The position numbers were made by a program, and so were the translations under genes. Shown here piece by piece: positions 33,515 to 46,149 of a stretch of DNA of 64,000 nt. Each line of letters begins with the position of its first letter. The first letter of the stretch is position 1. Under the pieces are notes generated by a model. That model was not told where the DNA came from. It saw only the letters and a list, made by a program, of their open reading frames with translations, and ran no database searches. The stretch is from Rhizophagus irregularis (taxonomy: Eukaryota; Glomeromycota; Glomeromycetes; Glomerales; Glomeraceae), in contig NC_089441.1 of NCBI RefSeq assembly GCF_026210795.1, positions 3,038,001-3,102,000 of the forward strand. Reading direction: 5' to 3'.

Positions 33515-35357
33515 TAATCGATATTTTATAAATCGTAATTATGATTATCCGCTACTGTATTAAATAGAAATCAATAATATGATTATCCATAAATTTAGAA
33601 ATGTATATAATTACAAGTCATTATCTGCTATGGGTAAGTTATTTGAAAACAGTATGACAATAATGAGAATAATTTACTAAAAGAAAGTGTTGCATCGCAT
33701 ATATAGTTACCGTACAAATTAGTTGAAGGGTAAATCTCAAACTCAATAATTTTCAAATTTTCAAAATCGCAAATTTTTATATCAAATTCTGCAAATGCCG
33801 TTCAAATTACAACTGATATTTTCGATATTTATGATATTTATATTATCAATAAAATAAATTTTACTATTGTAAAAACTTCTATATCAAATTTATTCCCATG
33901 TTAAATTTGTTTTTTAGTTTCTCTGGTTAAAATCTAGTTTATCATTAAAAATTGGATCCAATTCCATGTGATTGAGTAAAATCTGATTCATCCCGATCAG
34001 ACTTTTTTATAGTGAATTTTTAAATCTTCAGTGTGGTATCAATTTTATGATAACATATAAGAAAATTTCCCGTTATACTGAATATCACTAATTAAATGTG
34101 ATACGGGTATGAAAAAGAATTTTGGAAAAAATCAGGACAACATATGAAAGGCATAAATGTAAATAAAGCTAAATTAACAATAGATACAAATCCTATGAAA
34201 AGAATGATATAGAATTAGAATTAGTTAAAAGAACAAATGATATGGACGAACAAGGCAATTATTTGCCGATAATAAGAAAATTGCAGAAAAAAACAATTAG
34301 AAAATGAAGGAAAATATAGAACCTTAAATGAATTAATTTAGTATAGATGATATTAGAGATATAAAAGAATATGTCCATAGACATAAGAAACAAATTAGAT
34401 AGTAAGAACGTGATCATTAGATTAGTAGAATAATCGCCAGATCTTAATTTATTTCGGTGCCATCTATATAGATAATACAGAAGTAGATGAAAATTTAAAA
34501 ACTATTAAATTTATTCCAAGAAGAAATATTGTACAGCTGTACCTACAATAGAATAAAGGAAAAAAAATGGATTCAAAAATTGAAAAATGTCTGTTATATA
34601 TTAAACAAACAATTATAAGACTTTAAAAAGATTATGTTAATGATATGTTAATTGAACAAATAGAAATACATATTCAAATATTTTTAGATTTAATTAAAGG
34701 CTTTATTTCTTTAATATCATCATTTATTTATATACACTATACTATTTATACTATTAATACTTGGGGATTGCATTTTTAAAGAAATATGAACTGCAAACCT
34801 ATACATGTAGACAAAACGTTCTACTGCCCTATGAAAAAAGAAATATATTTAAAATGTACTTGTATTCTTTAAAATAGACCCAAATTACACTTAAAATTTT
34901 AAGTATATTTTAGCATATTTTAAAGAATTTTTTTGACTATCTTGTTTGGTAATTATTTAAATGTAATAGAAAGATTAGCTTTTAAACATTATCAAAGGAC
35001 TTTGACCAAAATTTAAAAGAAAAATACTTAAATTACTCTTAAATTAAACACGCATATAAAACATTTTAAAGCAATGTGACAAAGTAAGTAAAGATGCATC
35101 TAGAATCTAGCGAAGATTTATCTTGTTTTCCTTTTTTATATTTATTATTCTTTTTCATTCTTTTTTTCTTTATATGTAAATGACAATAACGAAGAATTAA
35201 TTATAATAATTACTATAGTTGTTAATGATGTACATTATTATTTTACACACAGTCATTAAGTATACTTGTAAATAAGTCTTTTATCCATATTCGTTTATCA
35301 ATACATATCAGATATCTAATCTCATATTCTATATAAAGATATATAAAGAGCATTCGA
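33515..35357. other. Intergenic, AT-rich, with coding-like debris
   Basis: No gene is supported. At about 34110-34600 the plus strand has Lys/Glu/Asn-rich stretches broken by many stops, which could be an old transposon or gene relic. The last ~150 bp before 35358 contain TATATAAAG-like sequence (near 35330-35350), a plausible core promoter for the next gene. Confidence 0.5.
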
Positions 35358-36470
35358 ATGATAGTAAATAAATTATTATCCAAAAAAAAAAATATATTTC
35401 ACAAAATGAGACAAGCAGGAACTATTATTGCCAGCATAACAGTTTCTGTTGCCCTTGTAATATTAATATTAAGTTTTGCGATTGATGTAAATAAAATTAA
35501 ACTTCCTTCGCAAGCCAACGGAACTCATACTGGATATCCTGTATGGCATCCACCTCTTTCAGGAGATGATAAAGAAGAATATGCTGCAACAATCATTTAC
35601 TCCGTAGTATTAATGATAGTCGCGGGTTTTTATGCATTTAAATGGACGGATTTTGATGCAAAAACTAACAGCAAATTATTAACATATTTCGTTGATAGAG
35701 AGGTAAATAAAGTTCCTACTATTGAATTTGATCGATACTTGGCGAGTTATTGTTTAGTTACATCCTTAACAGGAATTCTCTATTACCTAATTGATGTTGG
35801 AAAAATTTGGTCAACGATTGGAATATTACATAATGTAAATGAAATCATCATTATGGTTTCCTTACATCACGGAGGAAGAATTTCTTCAAATTCATTTATG
35901 CCTTGGTTGATTTTATACGTTCTGTTCGCTGGAGCTTTAAGCTTATATTTAGAATGGCCCTATGACGCTCTTTGGTTTAAAGTACAAGGGCTTTGTTCAG
36001 ATTATGCGTTGGTCATTCAATTTACACGTATATATTTTAATACACGTAAAGAATATGGTCATGAATCTCATCAACGTCTTTTTGATCCAGAAAGGACAAG
36101 ACATGATAATACTAGCGGAGAAAATCCCGTACTAGAATCCGATACAACTGAAGATCGTGCTTTCGGTTATTTCCGACCTGATTATACTTTATTATTAGTA
36201 TTAGCATCTTCAGTTCATATTATTGGAAATATTTTTAGCACAATTTGGATTTATAAATTAAGTTCTTATTTGATATTTTCTTTTACATATTGTATTACTT
36301 ACCCTCTTTACGCTTATTTCGTTTATTTGGACACTCATACTGTTGCTATTCCTCCCGCTCAAAAATATATTATATTACCTGATAATAGCACACCAAAAGT
36401 TTTTCTTGTAACTGTATCTTCTATTTTCCTTTCTCTTCTAACAGCTAAATTAGGTGTACTCAATCAGTAA
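35358..36470 (+). CDS. Polytopic membrane protein of unknown function (370 aa)
   Basis: A single uninterrupted frame. Hydrophobic segments lie at about residues 22-43, 76-95, 127-146, 150-170, 178-197, 208-224, 277-298, 302-320 and 347-365, so eight or nine membrane passes are likely. A polar loop of about 50 residues (228-276) between segments six and seven is rich in charged residues (FDPERTRHDNTSGENP). A HHGG stretch follows the fourth segment. I do not recognise the family, and nothing shows whether it is a transporter, receptor or enzyme. A second in-frame ATG at 35406 (MRQAGTIIAS) would shorten the N-terminus by 16 residues and could be the true start. It is intronless, like NTE1 downstream and unlike the island's other genes. 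Confidence 0.75.
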   Translation: MIVNKLLSKKKNIFHKMRQAGTIIASITVSVALVILILSFAIDVNKIKLPSQANGTHTGYPVWHPPLSGDDKEEYAATIIYSVVLMIVAGFYAFKWTDFDAKTNSKLLTYFVDREVNKVPTIEFDRYLASYCLVTSLTGILYYLIDVGKIWSTIGILHNVNEIIIMVSLHHGGRISSNSFMPWLILYVLFAGALSLYLEWPYDALWFKVQGLCSDYALVIQFTRIYFNTRKEYGHESHQRLFDPERTRHDNTSGENPVLESDTTEDRAFGYFRPDYTLLLVLASSVHIIGNIFSTIWIYKLSSYLIFSFTYCITYPLYAYFVYLDTHTVAIPPAQKYIILPDNSTPKVFLVTVSSIFLSLLTAKLGVLNQ

Positions 36471-37441
36471 CTAAATGTTTTTATTTATTTATTTTTTTTC
36501 TTTATTTCTTTTTCTTTAAATATTGTATTATGTATTAAAGAGAGATAAACTAAATAAGTTCCAGAAAATTATTGTCGTATTCTATTGATTATGGGTATTA
36601 TATAATAAAAAAAATAAAAAAAAAAATAGTTATTTCCGTGTATCCCCATTCTAACAAGAGAGAAATATACTATCATAGTTTACTAAATACTAACTGAAAT
36701 TAATATATATTAACTGTTATACATAATTCTATTTATTATTATATGATAGCATTAAACAATTCCGATTCATGATTCACAAAACTCCAAACATTTCCTCTTC
36801 TTAAACCTAAATTCAGTAATTTAGTCCTATTAATATGTTTCGAGTGAAATAATAACATTTAATCCTTCCTCAATATTACGTAAAATACTCTCAGCAAAAG
36901 CGAATGATAGTTTTCATTTAAATATTTACTATTATTATTTAACTTCTTGTATTTATTTCGAACAAACGTTTTAAGAATTCTATAAAAACTTTAACTATTA
37001 ACTCCACGGTATCGAATCCTCCTTGTCAAATTGTAAAAAATTTATCATATTCAATTCACTCCAATATTTTTTCATACTTTGAAATACAGATTGAACATTA
37101 ACATGTTCTGGTACAAAAGCTGATAACATTCTTATAAAACCATTTTATTTAAATCGTTTAATCATCATCTATGTAATGCTTTTTTGTTTAATAATGGCAT
37201 ACAAGTATGAAATCAGTAAATTCTCAATTTTTTTTTCAGATAAAAAAATTTTCTCATGTGCCGAAATTCTATTGGTGTATTAAATATCCAAAAAAGTATA
37301 ATGCATGCATTACGACCATTATGACAATAATTATTTTATATAACTCTTTTTTAAAATCACAAAGATTTAATAATTTTTCACTTGATCTGGTTTTTTAAAT
37401 TATTTTATTATTTTTGTTTTCTCTCTTCTCAATACAATACA
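36471..37441. other. Intergenic with a minus-strand coding relic
   Basis: On the minus strand, 37145-37009 reads GFIRMLSAFVPEHVNVQSVF, continues through MKKYWSELNMINFL and DKEDSIPWS, and ends in a stop. A second fragment near 36905-36840 reads FAESILRNIEEGLNVIISL. They look like the C-terminus of a protein I cannot identify. No upstream exons can be joined, so a pseudogene is most likely. The rest is AT-rich DNA between the membrane protein gene and NTE1. Confidence 0.45.
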
Positions 37442-40400
37442 ATGGAAGACATAACCAACATAACTATTAATAATGTTGGAGATAATGTAAATGATTTTTA
37501 TACGATCACAGCATTCACTTTTTCAACTTTATTTAGTTGGGTTTTTTCTTTAGTATCTTTCGTAACTTTGACTTTATCCTCATGGATAATACAAATTCTT
37601 TCTTGGTCATTTACACTTACATTACAATTAAAATTTACTACCTTATTAATATTTTTTGTAATAGTAATAACAATAATATATTTAGTTATAAGATACCGTA
37701 TATTAACAAAATATTCTCGTCTTCCAACAGAAACAGCAACCAAACAAGGGGCATCTTACGATTTACATCCAAGTATTGATGAAGACAATGATGATGGTGT
37801 TAAACATTATCCTGATGAATTTCTTAGTATGTTTTTGGAGGGGATTAAAATATTTGGTTATTTGGAAAAGCCAGTGTTTCATGAATTAGCAAGACATTTA
37901 TCTACAAAGAAATTATTAGCTGGTGAAAGTTTAATGTTAGAGAAGGAAAGAAGTTTTTATATTGTTGTTGATGGTTATGTTCAAGTATTTGTTAAAACGG
38001 CTAATGAAGAAGATATTGTATTAGATCCTTTTGAAAGTGACGATTATAATAGAGGATATCAATTATTGAATGAAGTTACTAATGGAGGAACTTTGAGCAG
38101 CTTGTTTACTATCCTTAGTTTATTCACAGATGATATTGATATAAGATATAATGATCCTGAGCAAGGACAAGATGAAGAAGAAAAGAAGGAAGGAAAAGGG
38201 AGTGAAGGGAAGGAAGAAGAAACGAATGAAGTAAAGAATGAGTTTCATACAACATTTGATCAAGATTTATATGTGGAATCTCCAGTTGATATGAAAAGTT
38301 TTAAAAGTACTTCATCACATAGCTCGACTTCATTTAAGAAACCAAATATATTACGAAGAATATCAAAAGAATGTTCGATTACCACATCCGTTCACCCTAA
38401 CATAACAGCAAGGGCGACAGTTGATACCACGTTAGCGGTAATACCAGCTGAAGCGTTTCATAGATTAACAGAGAAATTCCCTAATTCGGTGGCACATATT
38501 GTCCAAGTGATATTAACGCGTTTTCAACGTGTTACATTATGGACAGGATACAAATATTTGGGATTAACAAAAGATTTGTTAAGAACAGAGAAATTAATGA
38601 ATGATATTGCGAGTTATGGACTTCCTAAAGATTTCTTTAAACCAGGAAGTATGGAAAGATTACGTAAAAAGTATCATCCAAGAGAGAATAGACATGATGA
38701 TATGGATATGAGTGATAGTGGATTGATTAACAAATCGAAAAAAACTAGACCATCTGTTAGGCCCAGATTCGGTGCAATATATGAGAATAATTTAGAAGAT
38801 ACCGCAATTAATATTAATAATTCACACAAAAACAAAAAACATTTGATGACACCTTTACCACTACATGTTAGGGCTAAAGTACAACCATTCAGTGGAACTT
38901 CAACAAATGGAAAAGATTATGATGCAGATGATGATTTGTATCTCCGAGAATCTGTACTCGAAGGAATTTCAAAAGGAATTGGTTTACTTCAAAGTAATGT
39001 TAATACCAACGTTAATGGTAGTAATGGAAATGTTAATAGTAATAATATGAATACTATTAACGGTCAATATAATTTAAGACAGAATTCACCAGATTTACAT
39101 AGCAATGTGACTACATTATTAAATATTCCAGAGGATGAATCAATAACGGAAACAATACCTTCAATGACAAGTGAATTAGATAATGATGTAGAAATATTAT
39201 TCTTCCCAAAGGGAAATTTGTTGGTACAAGAAGGAGGAAGAAATGTGGGATTATTTTTTGTTATTGACGGATTATTGGACGTATTTGTTACATCCAATGA
39301 AAATAATTTTCTCAATAGTAGCAGAAGTAATAATCATAGTAATAATAATAATAATCTTCATAATCATAATCATAAAAAGAAAGATTCTATTAGTAATAAT
39401 TTAAATTCAACTACTAGAGATAAAAGTTTATTTATGATTAAACCAGGTGGATTGGCAGGATATTTGGCAGCACTTACTGGATTTCCTAGTTTTGTTAATA
39501 TTAGAGCGAGTACGGATACTTATGTTGGTTTTTTACCCAAACAATCATTGAATAGATTAATGGAAAAGAATCCTAATGTATTATTAACGTTAGCAAAAAG
39601 ATTAATCACTTTATTATCACCATTATTATTACATATTGATTTTGCATTAGATTGGGTTCAAGTGAATGCAGGACAGGTATTATATCGTAAAGGAGATTCA
39701 AGTGATAGTATTTATATAGTATTGAATGGACGTGCACGTACAATTAATGAAAAAAAAAATGGTGTCATTGATATTCAAGGTGAATACGGACAAGGTCAAA
39801 GTGTTGGTGAATTAGAGGTAATGACAGGAACTCCACGTCCATATACACTTCATGCTATACGTGATACTGAATTAGCACGTATGCCAAGAACATTATTTAA
39901 TGCTTTAGCTCTTCGACATCCAGAAATCACATTACAAATATCACGTATTATAGCATTACGTACACGTATGCAAGAAGAAATAGATTATAATTCTGGTAAT
40001 AACGAATTTGGAAAGAATAATACTAATCTCAAAACAGTTTGTATATTACCCGTTAATGGCAATGTACCGATAACAGAATTTGCGGAAAAATTAAAAAATT
40101 CTTTGGGTAGAATAGGTGAAAATGCAACATTGTTAAATCAAGAAAGTGTTATTAATGTATTAGGTAAAGATGTATTTAACAGAATGGGAAGATTGAAATT
40201 AATTAGTTGGTTAGCGGAACAGGAAGAAAAAGTTAGAATAGTATTATATTTAGCAGATGGTGGAAGTAATTCTTCATGGTCTCAAACATGTATTAGGCAG
40301 GCCGATTGTATATTATTAGTTGGAATAGGAGATGGTGACGCATCAATCGGAGAATATGAAAGTTTTTTAATAGGAACAAAAACGACCGCAAGAAAAGAAT

Positions 40401-41584
40401 TAGTATTGTTACATGCGGAAAGAAATTGTACACCAGGATCCACAAGAAATTGGTTAAAAAATAGACCTTGGATTCATGCTCATCATCATGTGTTAATGAG
40501 ATTTGAATCACCAATTTTTGATGAAAAACCAAGAAAAAATACTTTAATGAACATTAAAGATCAATTACAAAAATATTATCCTAAACGTATACCAAAACGT
40601 TCACCCGCTATTTATACAGGGAATAGAAGTGATTTTGCTAGATTAGCAAGAAGACTTGTGGGTAAAAGTGTTGGATTAGTATTAGGTGGAGGAGGTGCGA
40701 GAGGTATTTCACATATCGGAGTTATTAAAGCATTAGAAGAAGCTGGAATACCAATTGATATGATCGGAGGTACAAGTATTGGAAGTTTTATTGGTGGTTT
40801 ATACGCAAGAGATTCAGACAATGTTGCCATATTAGGTAGAGCCAAAGTATTTGCAAGTAGAGTAAGTAGTAAATGGAGGCAAATAATGGATTTGACGTGG
40901 CCAAGAACCGCATGGTTTACTGGACATGAATTTAATAGAGGAATATGGAAAAGTCTTAGTGATACTTTAATTGAAGATTTTTGGTTATCTTACTTTTGTA
41001 TCACTACAAATATCACTTGGTCACGAATGGAAATTCATAAAGCTGGGTACGCTTGGAGATATATTAGAGCTTCAATGTCATTAGCCGCTTACCTTCCTCC
41101 GTTATGCGAAAAAGGAGATTTATTAGTTGATGGTGGTTACATGAACAATTTACCCGTTGTGGTAATGAAATCTATGGGCGCAGATACAATATTTGCCGTA
41201 GATGTTGCGAGTCATGATGATACATCTCCCGTTTATTATGGGGATAGTTTATCTGGATTTTGGGTAGTATTAAATAGATTAAATCCTTTCTCCAAACAAA
41301 CCAATATACCTTCAATGGCAGATATACAATCTAGATTGGCTTATGCTAGTAGTGTTAGACCCTTAGAAGATGCCAAAAACACTCCTGGATGTTTTTACAT
41401 GCAATTACCTGTGCAACAATATGGTACATTAGAATTTAATAAATTTGATGAAATCTTAAAAGTTGGATATAAAGCTGGTAAAGAAATGTTGAAAAAATGG
41501 AAAGATGACGGTAAATTAAATCATTTATTAGATCAAAATAAATCAGGCGATAAACGAGGAATTCGTAGGAGAAACAGCGTATAA
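37442..41584 (+). CDS. NTE1: Lysophospholipase NTE1 (neuropathy target esterase homologue)
   Basis: Serine esterase of the endoplasmic reticulum that deacylates phosphatidylcholine to glycerophosphocholine. The 1380-aa intronless frame has the full family layout. A hydrophobic N-terminus (about residues 15-85) is followed by three cyclic-nucleotide-binding-like domains (about 130-340, 560-700 and 720-850) and a C-terminal patatin domain. The patatin domain shows the oxyanion loop GGGGARG at 1082-1088, the nucleophile in GTSIG (Ser1112) and the dyad aspartate in DGGYMNN (Asp1230). The first cNMP domain holds an acidic insert (DEEEKKEGKGSEGKEE) and the second an Asn/His-rich insert (about 620-650); both look like low-complexity expansions. 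I chose the ATG at 37442, because the longer frame from 37382 starts with TTG. Length and motifs match fungal NTE1 well. Confidence 0.95.
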   Translation: MEDITNITINNVGDNVNDFYTITAFTFSTLFSWVFSLVSFVTLTLSSWIIQILSWSFTLTLQLKFTTLLIFFVIVITIIYLVIRYRILTKYSRLPTETATKQGASYDLHPSIDEDNDDGVKHYPDEFLSMFLEGIKIFGYLEKPVFHELARHLSTKKLLAGESLMLEKERSFYIVVDGYVQVFVKTANEEDIVLDPFESDDYNRGYQLLNEVTNGGTLSSLFTILSLFTDDIDIRYNDPEQGQDEEEKKEGKGSEGKEEETNEVKNEFHTTFDQDLYVESPVDMKSFKSTSSHSSTSFKKPNILRRISKECSITTSVHPNITARATVDTTLAVIPAEAFHRLTEKFPNSVAHIVQVILTRFQRVTLWTGYKYLGLTKDLLRTEKLMNDIASYGLPKDFFKPGSMERLRKKYHPRENRHDDMDMSDSGLINKSKKTRPSVRPRFGAIYENNLEDTAININNSHKNKKHLMTPLPLHVRAKVQPFSGTSTNGKDYDADDDLYLRESVLEGISKGIGLLQSNVNTNVNGSNGNVNSNNMNTINGQYNLRQNSPDLHSNVTTLLNIPEDESITETIPSMTSELDNDVEILFFPKGNLLVQEGGRNVGLFFVIDGLLDVFVTSNENNFLNSSRSNNHSNNNNNLHNHNHKKKDSISNNLNSTTRDKSLFMIKPGGLAGYLAALTGFPSFVNIRASTDTYVGFLPKQSLNRLMEKNPNVLLTLAKRLITLLSPLLLHIDFALDWVQVNAGQVLYRKGDSSDSIYIVLNGRARTINEKKNGVIDIQGEYGQGQSVGELEVMTGTPRPYTLHAIRDTELARMPRTLFNALALRHPEITLQISRIIALRTRMQEEIDYNSGNNEFGKNNTNLKTVCILPVNGNVPITEFAEKLKNSLGRIGENATLLNQESVINVLGKDVFNRMGRLKLISWLAEQEEKVRIVLYLADGGSNSSWSQTCIRQADCILLVGIGDGDASIGEYESFLIGTKTTARKELVLLHAERNCTPGSTRNWLKNRPWIHAHHHVLMRFESPIFDEKPRKNTLMNIKDQLQKYYPKRIPKRSPAIYTGNRSDFARLARRLVGKSVGLVLGGGGARGISHIGVIKALEEAGIPIDMIGGTSIGSFIGGLYARDSDNVAILGRAKVFASRVSSKWRQIMDLTWPRTAWFTGHEFNRGIWKSLSDTLIEDFWLSYFCITTNITWSRMEIHKAGYAWRYIRASMSLAAYLPPLCEKGDLLVDGGYMNNLPVVVMKSMGADTIFAVDVASHDDTSPVYYGDSLSGFWVVLNRLNPFSKQTNIPSMADIQSRLAYASSVRPLEDAKNTPGCFYMQLPVQQYGTLEFNKFDEILKVGYKAGKEMLKKWKDDGKLNHLLDQNKSGDKRGIRRRNSV

Positions 41585-43049
41585 TTAATTCACTTATTAA
41601 AAAACTTTTTACACAACTGATGATTATTCTTATCAGCTAATAAAAGAAAAAATGCAAAATTGAAATTTTAATTAAATAAATTAAATAGAAAATTTGATGA
41701 ATAATAAAATTATTGATGGTTAAAAAATTGTGACACACCAATAAAATCTGTTACATATATTTACGAAAATAAAAAATAAAAATCTGATGATATATCCCTT
41801 GTTTCATCACAGCTTTTTTGTAAAGTGGCAAAGGAGTTTATGAACAATGTATCAAAAAGTGCATATAACTTTTTTTTAAAAAAAAAATTTCCGGATTGAT
41901 TGGTTTAAAAAAAAAAATTTTTTTTTAAAATTGTAATTTGATTATTATGAATCCTTTGAAACGTTTATAAATAAAAGAATGCGTTAAAACGTTGTAAAAC
42001 CGTAAATGTTTCGTTGTCTGGTATAATGTTAGGGAACGTTACACAGATTTTTTAGTTATAATTATATAAAAGGAATGATTGTACGTTTCATAAATAAATA
42101 TATATATATATGGCCTATATGGCCTGACACCTATTATAATTTAGGTAAAAGGGCGAGGAAAATACTAATAAGTCCGATATACCCGAAAATCCGAAATCCG
42201 CACGCAAATTTACAAATTTAATTAATATATTGTTTATTGTTTGCAGTAAGTCATTTAAGTCATTTAAAATCATTCCAATACTTTTATTGTATATAAGTCA
42301 TACGATATGAATTTTTGAACCCTTTATCCCTTTTTTCTCCACTTTTTTTATCATCTTAATTTAATCAAGTTCGTACCGGTTTCATAATTTATTGAAACAA
42401 TTAAAGTAAGCTTTATATTTCACGTTTATTTTACCAAATTTGGTTAAACTGATAAATTATTAAATTCGATTGATTAATTTAGTTAAACCTTTTTTAATCG
42501 ATTTTCATTATTTTTCGTAAAATGTCTATTATTTTTCCTTTTCCTCTTTCATATACGAATCTTTTTTTTTCATCTTTATAAAAAAAAATTAAATATATAA
42601 ACTCATATATTTAATATATTATATAATATATATAATATTATTTATGGCATTTTAATTATGCAGGTTATATAAATTTCATCTGCATTTTGAAACTGTGGTG
42701 GTACCTCCTTGTTACATCAAAAAATTAAATCCTTTTTAAAAGGTGTTTAAGGCTTTTTAACTTCATAATTTTTTTTTCTACCTTTCGTTCTTTTTATTTG
42801 CCCTTGTTGCTGGCCGGCAAGTCATTATTGACCTTCATTTTTTTTTACGATTGGAAGTCGTTTAAATCTTCTCGATCATTTTAACTATTTCCTTTCTTTA
42901 CATAATAAATATTTTATCATTTTATCTTCCCTCTTCCAACAACCTCTTTTAGAACTTTTTTATTTCGTTTTATTTTTTGACTTGGTTCAAGATAAATAAA
43001 ACGGATAATATAAAACATTTTAGATAATATAATATATTAAAATTACAAC
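41585..43049. other. Intergenic between NTE1 and the tetraspanin gene
   Basis: AT-rich DNA with homopolymer runs near 41880-41930, a TATATA stretch near 42100, and a long pyrimidine-rich leader (about 42750-42960) before the tetraspanin start. No coding signal is seen. The last segment is presumably promoter and 5' untranslated sequence. Confidence 0.5.
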
Positions 43050-43915
43050 ATGAAATCATCATACAAAGCGATCAGCAAAACATTATTAGTTTCTTTCGCT
43101 TTTTTAGAATTATGCTATTTAGCCACAGGAGCCGTAATTATAGCTCTTGGTATTAAATGGCTCGCTTCTCTCGGCATTAACATTAGAAGTATTGTAATAA
43201 CACCAGATTTAATTCTAAGTATGTTTTATTTATAATCTAATCTTTCAACACATAGAATTAAAATTAAATTAATATTCAATGGTCAATTAAATTATATATT
43301 TTTCATTTTTAGGCGGGTTTGGGGTTGGCGGTTCAATTGTCTTCTCATTTTTAATTGGTTTTATTGGGTTTACTAATCCGTTAAAACGTAAGAATTGGTT
43401 ATTAGCACATACATTCTTCATTGTTTTAACTTCACTTGCACTATTGGCCTTGGGTGCAACCATTTGGTTTGAGACATTAAATGAACGAAAACACTTTGGT
43501 GAAGTGTGGGCGGAGTTGGATGACGAAACGAGAGCATCTTTCCAAAATGAGGTAAATAATTATAATCAAATAATTGTTTTTTTTTTGTTTATATTATATA
43601 TATTCTAAATTAATTGGTTTCTTTTAGTTACAATGCTGTGGTTATCAAAATAATATGGATCTTAGAGTAGAATCAAGTTTTTGTCCAGCAAATGATATTA
43701 CACAAGATGCCTGTATAAACCCTATAACAAAAGTCGCTGATAAAATTTTACGTCAATTGTTCACAACACTTTTCGGTTTTATCACGGTTAATATTTTTGT
43801 ATTTTTTGCAACTATAATTTTAATCCAGGCAAGAAATGTTGAAGAACGATATCGTAAAATTGATGAAAAGTATGCCGCTTCGGGAGACCAAGCATTAAAA
43901 AGACAATATGTCTAA
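43050..43915 (+). CDS. Tetraspanin-like membrane protein (231 aa)
   Basis: Three exons join in frame: 43050-43218, 43313-43551 and 43628-43915. Tetraspanins organise membrane microdomains. The four hydrophobic segments are at about residues 13-35, 58-78, 89-110 and 192-217. The large extracellular loop between segments three and four carries the diagnostic CCG motif (LQCCGYQNN, at the start of exon 3) plus two more cysteines (SSFCPAN and QDACINP), enough for the two conserved disulfides. The loop is short, and the C-terminal tail ([15 protein letters not shown]) is charged and cytosolic. Both introns have good GT-AG ends. The substrate or partner cannot be told from sequence. Confidence 0.88.
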
Positions 43916-45330
43916 AGGAAATTGTTATCTTTTTTCGAGGCGAGAAATAATAAAAAGTTTTTGATTTCCCAAAAAAAACTTCACATTTTATTTGTGTAAT
44001 GTATATTTTTGGTTTGTAATTTTTTTTTTTTTTGGTATCCTTCGGGATGTCATATCATTAGAAATTTGCACCGCATTTTTGTAATTTTTTATACATACAT
44101 TTTTTCGGGGATAAGGTTTAATGTTAATAATTTCATGAGGAAAAAATTTCTTTTTTATTTTCTTGTATTTTAGGTTTTTTTTTAAACAATAGTTCTTTTT
44201 TTCCTTTTTAACTTAATAATAAAAAATAAAATATTTAAAGATGAAATATATCAAACTTGTTATTAAAGGTCCATTACAATTTATATATTGGTGAAATAAA
44301 TAGTCAAATATCCTCACTTATATTTTATATTTAATCATAAAACCTTATCCATTTCACTAGGTTCAATATTGTAAAGATTAATATTTTTATAAGAATAACT
44401 AAAAAGGTACCAATCTGCCAAAATAATATTATAAATTTATAACTTTATAAAAATTGATGTAATTTACTAAAACTTAAAAAGATAACTTACACCAAATTGT
44501 ACCCAATTTGCCAAAAATTTAACTTTAAGTTAAACTTTAAGTAATTTACTAAAATCAAAATATAAACTATATATATTTTTCTGGAATTTTATTATATATA
44601 TAGCAAGTCTTTAGTAATCTTTTTAAAATTATAGGAATTATATATATTAATCAGAAAAGCATATATAAATATAAATAGTGTATAATTGTATAGATTTTTT
44701 AAAAATAACAGAAAATATATATATAGATTAATAATATTAAATTATTTTATTTTTTTAATGTATTCATAGTAGAATATTCAGAATAGTTGCCAAAAATTGT
44801 ATGGTTTTTTTGCAAATCTATAATTAGTTGTAATTAACATTATTTATTGTCTATAATTTCTAACTGAAAATTGTAAAGTACTACTTTAACTATGATTTTA
44901 GCCAGAATTTTAGCCAGAATTATTTTGGCCAGAATTTTAGCAAAATTATAATCATATGAATGATATGATTGTTGAACCATTCAATTAAATTTAAATATTA
45001 TGAAAATTATCAAAAATTACACCTACTTTAAAATTACAAAAAATTAGTTTAAATTATAATCAACCTATTTTAAATATTTTAACTTATGATATTTTTATTA
45101 AAAGGTTTTTAATTATATTAAAATTAATTGACTATCTATTCATTTTGCAAATGTACACATTAAAATAAATATTAAATTATCATAGTTTAATTATTTACAA
45201 ATTATAATATATAAGGTAATATAAAGTTATAAATTCAGTTTTCATATTCTGGTCATCAATAAATTACAAATTCAAATTTTTATTTTTTCATATTAAGATA
45301 ATTGCCAATAAAATAGTTTATTATTTTATA

Positions 45331-45384
<54 letters not shown>

Positions 45385-46050
45385 TAAAAATCAAAAAAAT
45401 TTCTTATTCTAATAAATAAAAAAAAAAGATTAGCAATTTTATTTATTTTATTAAATATTTTACAATTGATTTTCCATGCCAAAAATTTAATAATTATGAT
45501 ATCATTTAATCTAATAATTGGATCACTAAATTTTATTAATTAAAAATTTTTGAATTTTAAAATAAAAATCTGAATAGTCAAATCAAAAAAGGCAAATAAA
45601 CTGAATTTATTATCTAATTAAAATATATTTGCAAGATATAAAATATATTAATTTAAATTACTTTTATAAAATAATATTTTATATTAATTAATACTTCATA
45701 TAAAATATATCTGAGTTTATTGGGAACATTTGCTAGTCGAATGTATTTTAGAGGTTATTGTTTATGATTATGTAAACTTTTTACCATAATTAAATATTGA
45801 TCCTTATAAGGGTAAATAAAAAAAATAAATAAAATATATCTGATATTATATTATATAAGTAAAGGTTTAATTTGTTATATTTCTAATTTATCAGTTATAT
45901 TAATAAAAATAACCTGTTTCTTTTAAGAATAATATTAAAAAAAAAAAATTTGATATTAAATAATGTATTAGTTATTTTATATTATATAATTTATTAGTAC
46001 TATAATAATAAAATTTATATTATTAAATTTATTTATTTAAAAAAAAGAAT
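43916..46050. other. Intergenic, extremely AT-rich, with a poly(A) run
   Basis: No gene is supported. Features are a 39-base A run at 45343-45381, GGCCAGAATTTTAGC-type words near 44905-44945 shared with transposon relics elsewhere, and many short A/T tracts. The first ~300 bp are probably the tetraspanin 3' untranslated region and terminator. Confidence 0.55.
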
Positions 46051-46149
46051 AAATGTTTATCTTGTCCAAGGCGAAATGATTAAATCTCACATGATATTAA
46101 AATAAAATCTGATTGGCTATAAGTGCATGATCGCACAAATATAAACTTT

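Noticed and set aside
34110-34600. Lys/Glu-rich plus-strand stretch as a gene
   Set aside because: Stops are frequent in all frames and no splice pattern restores a reading frame.
38865-39050. Alternative frames inside NTE1
   Set aside because: They are shadows of the 1380-aa frame, which has all family motifs.
45343-45381. 39-base A run as a retrotransposon tail
   Set aside because: No element sequence ends at it on either strand, so it is more likely a simple expansion.
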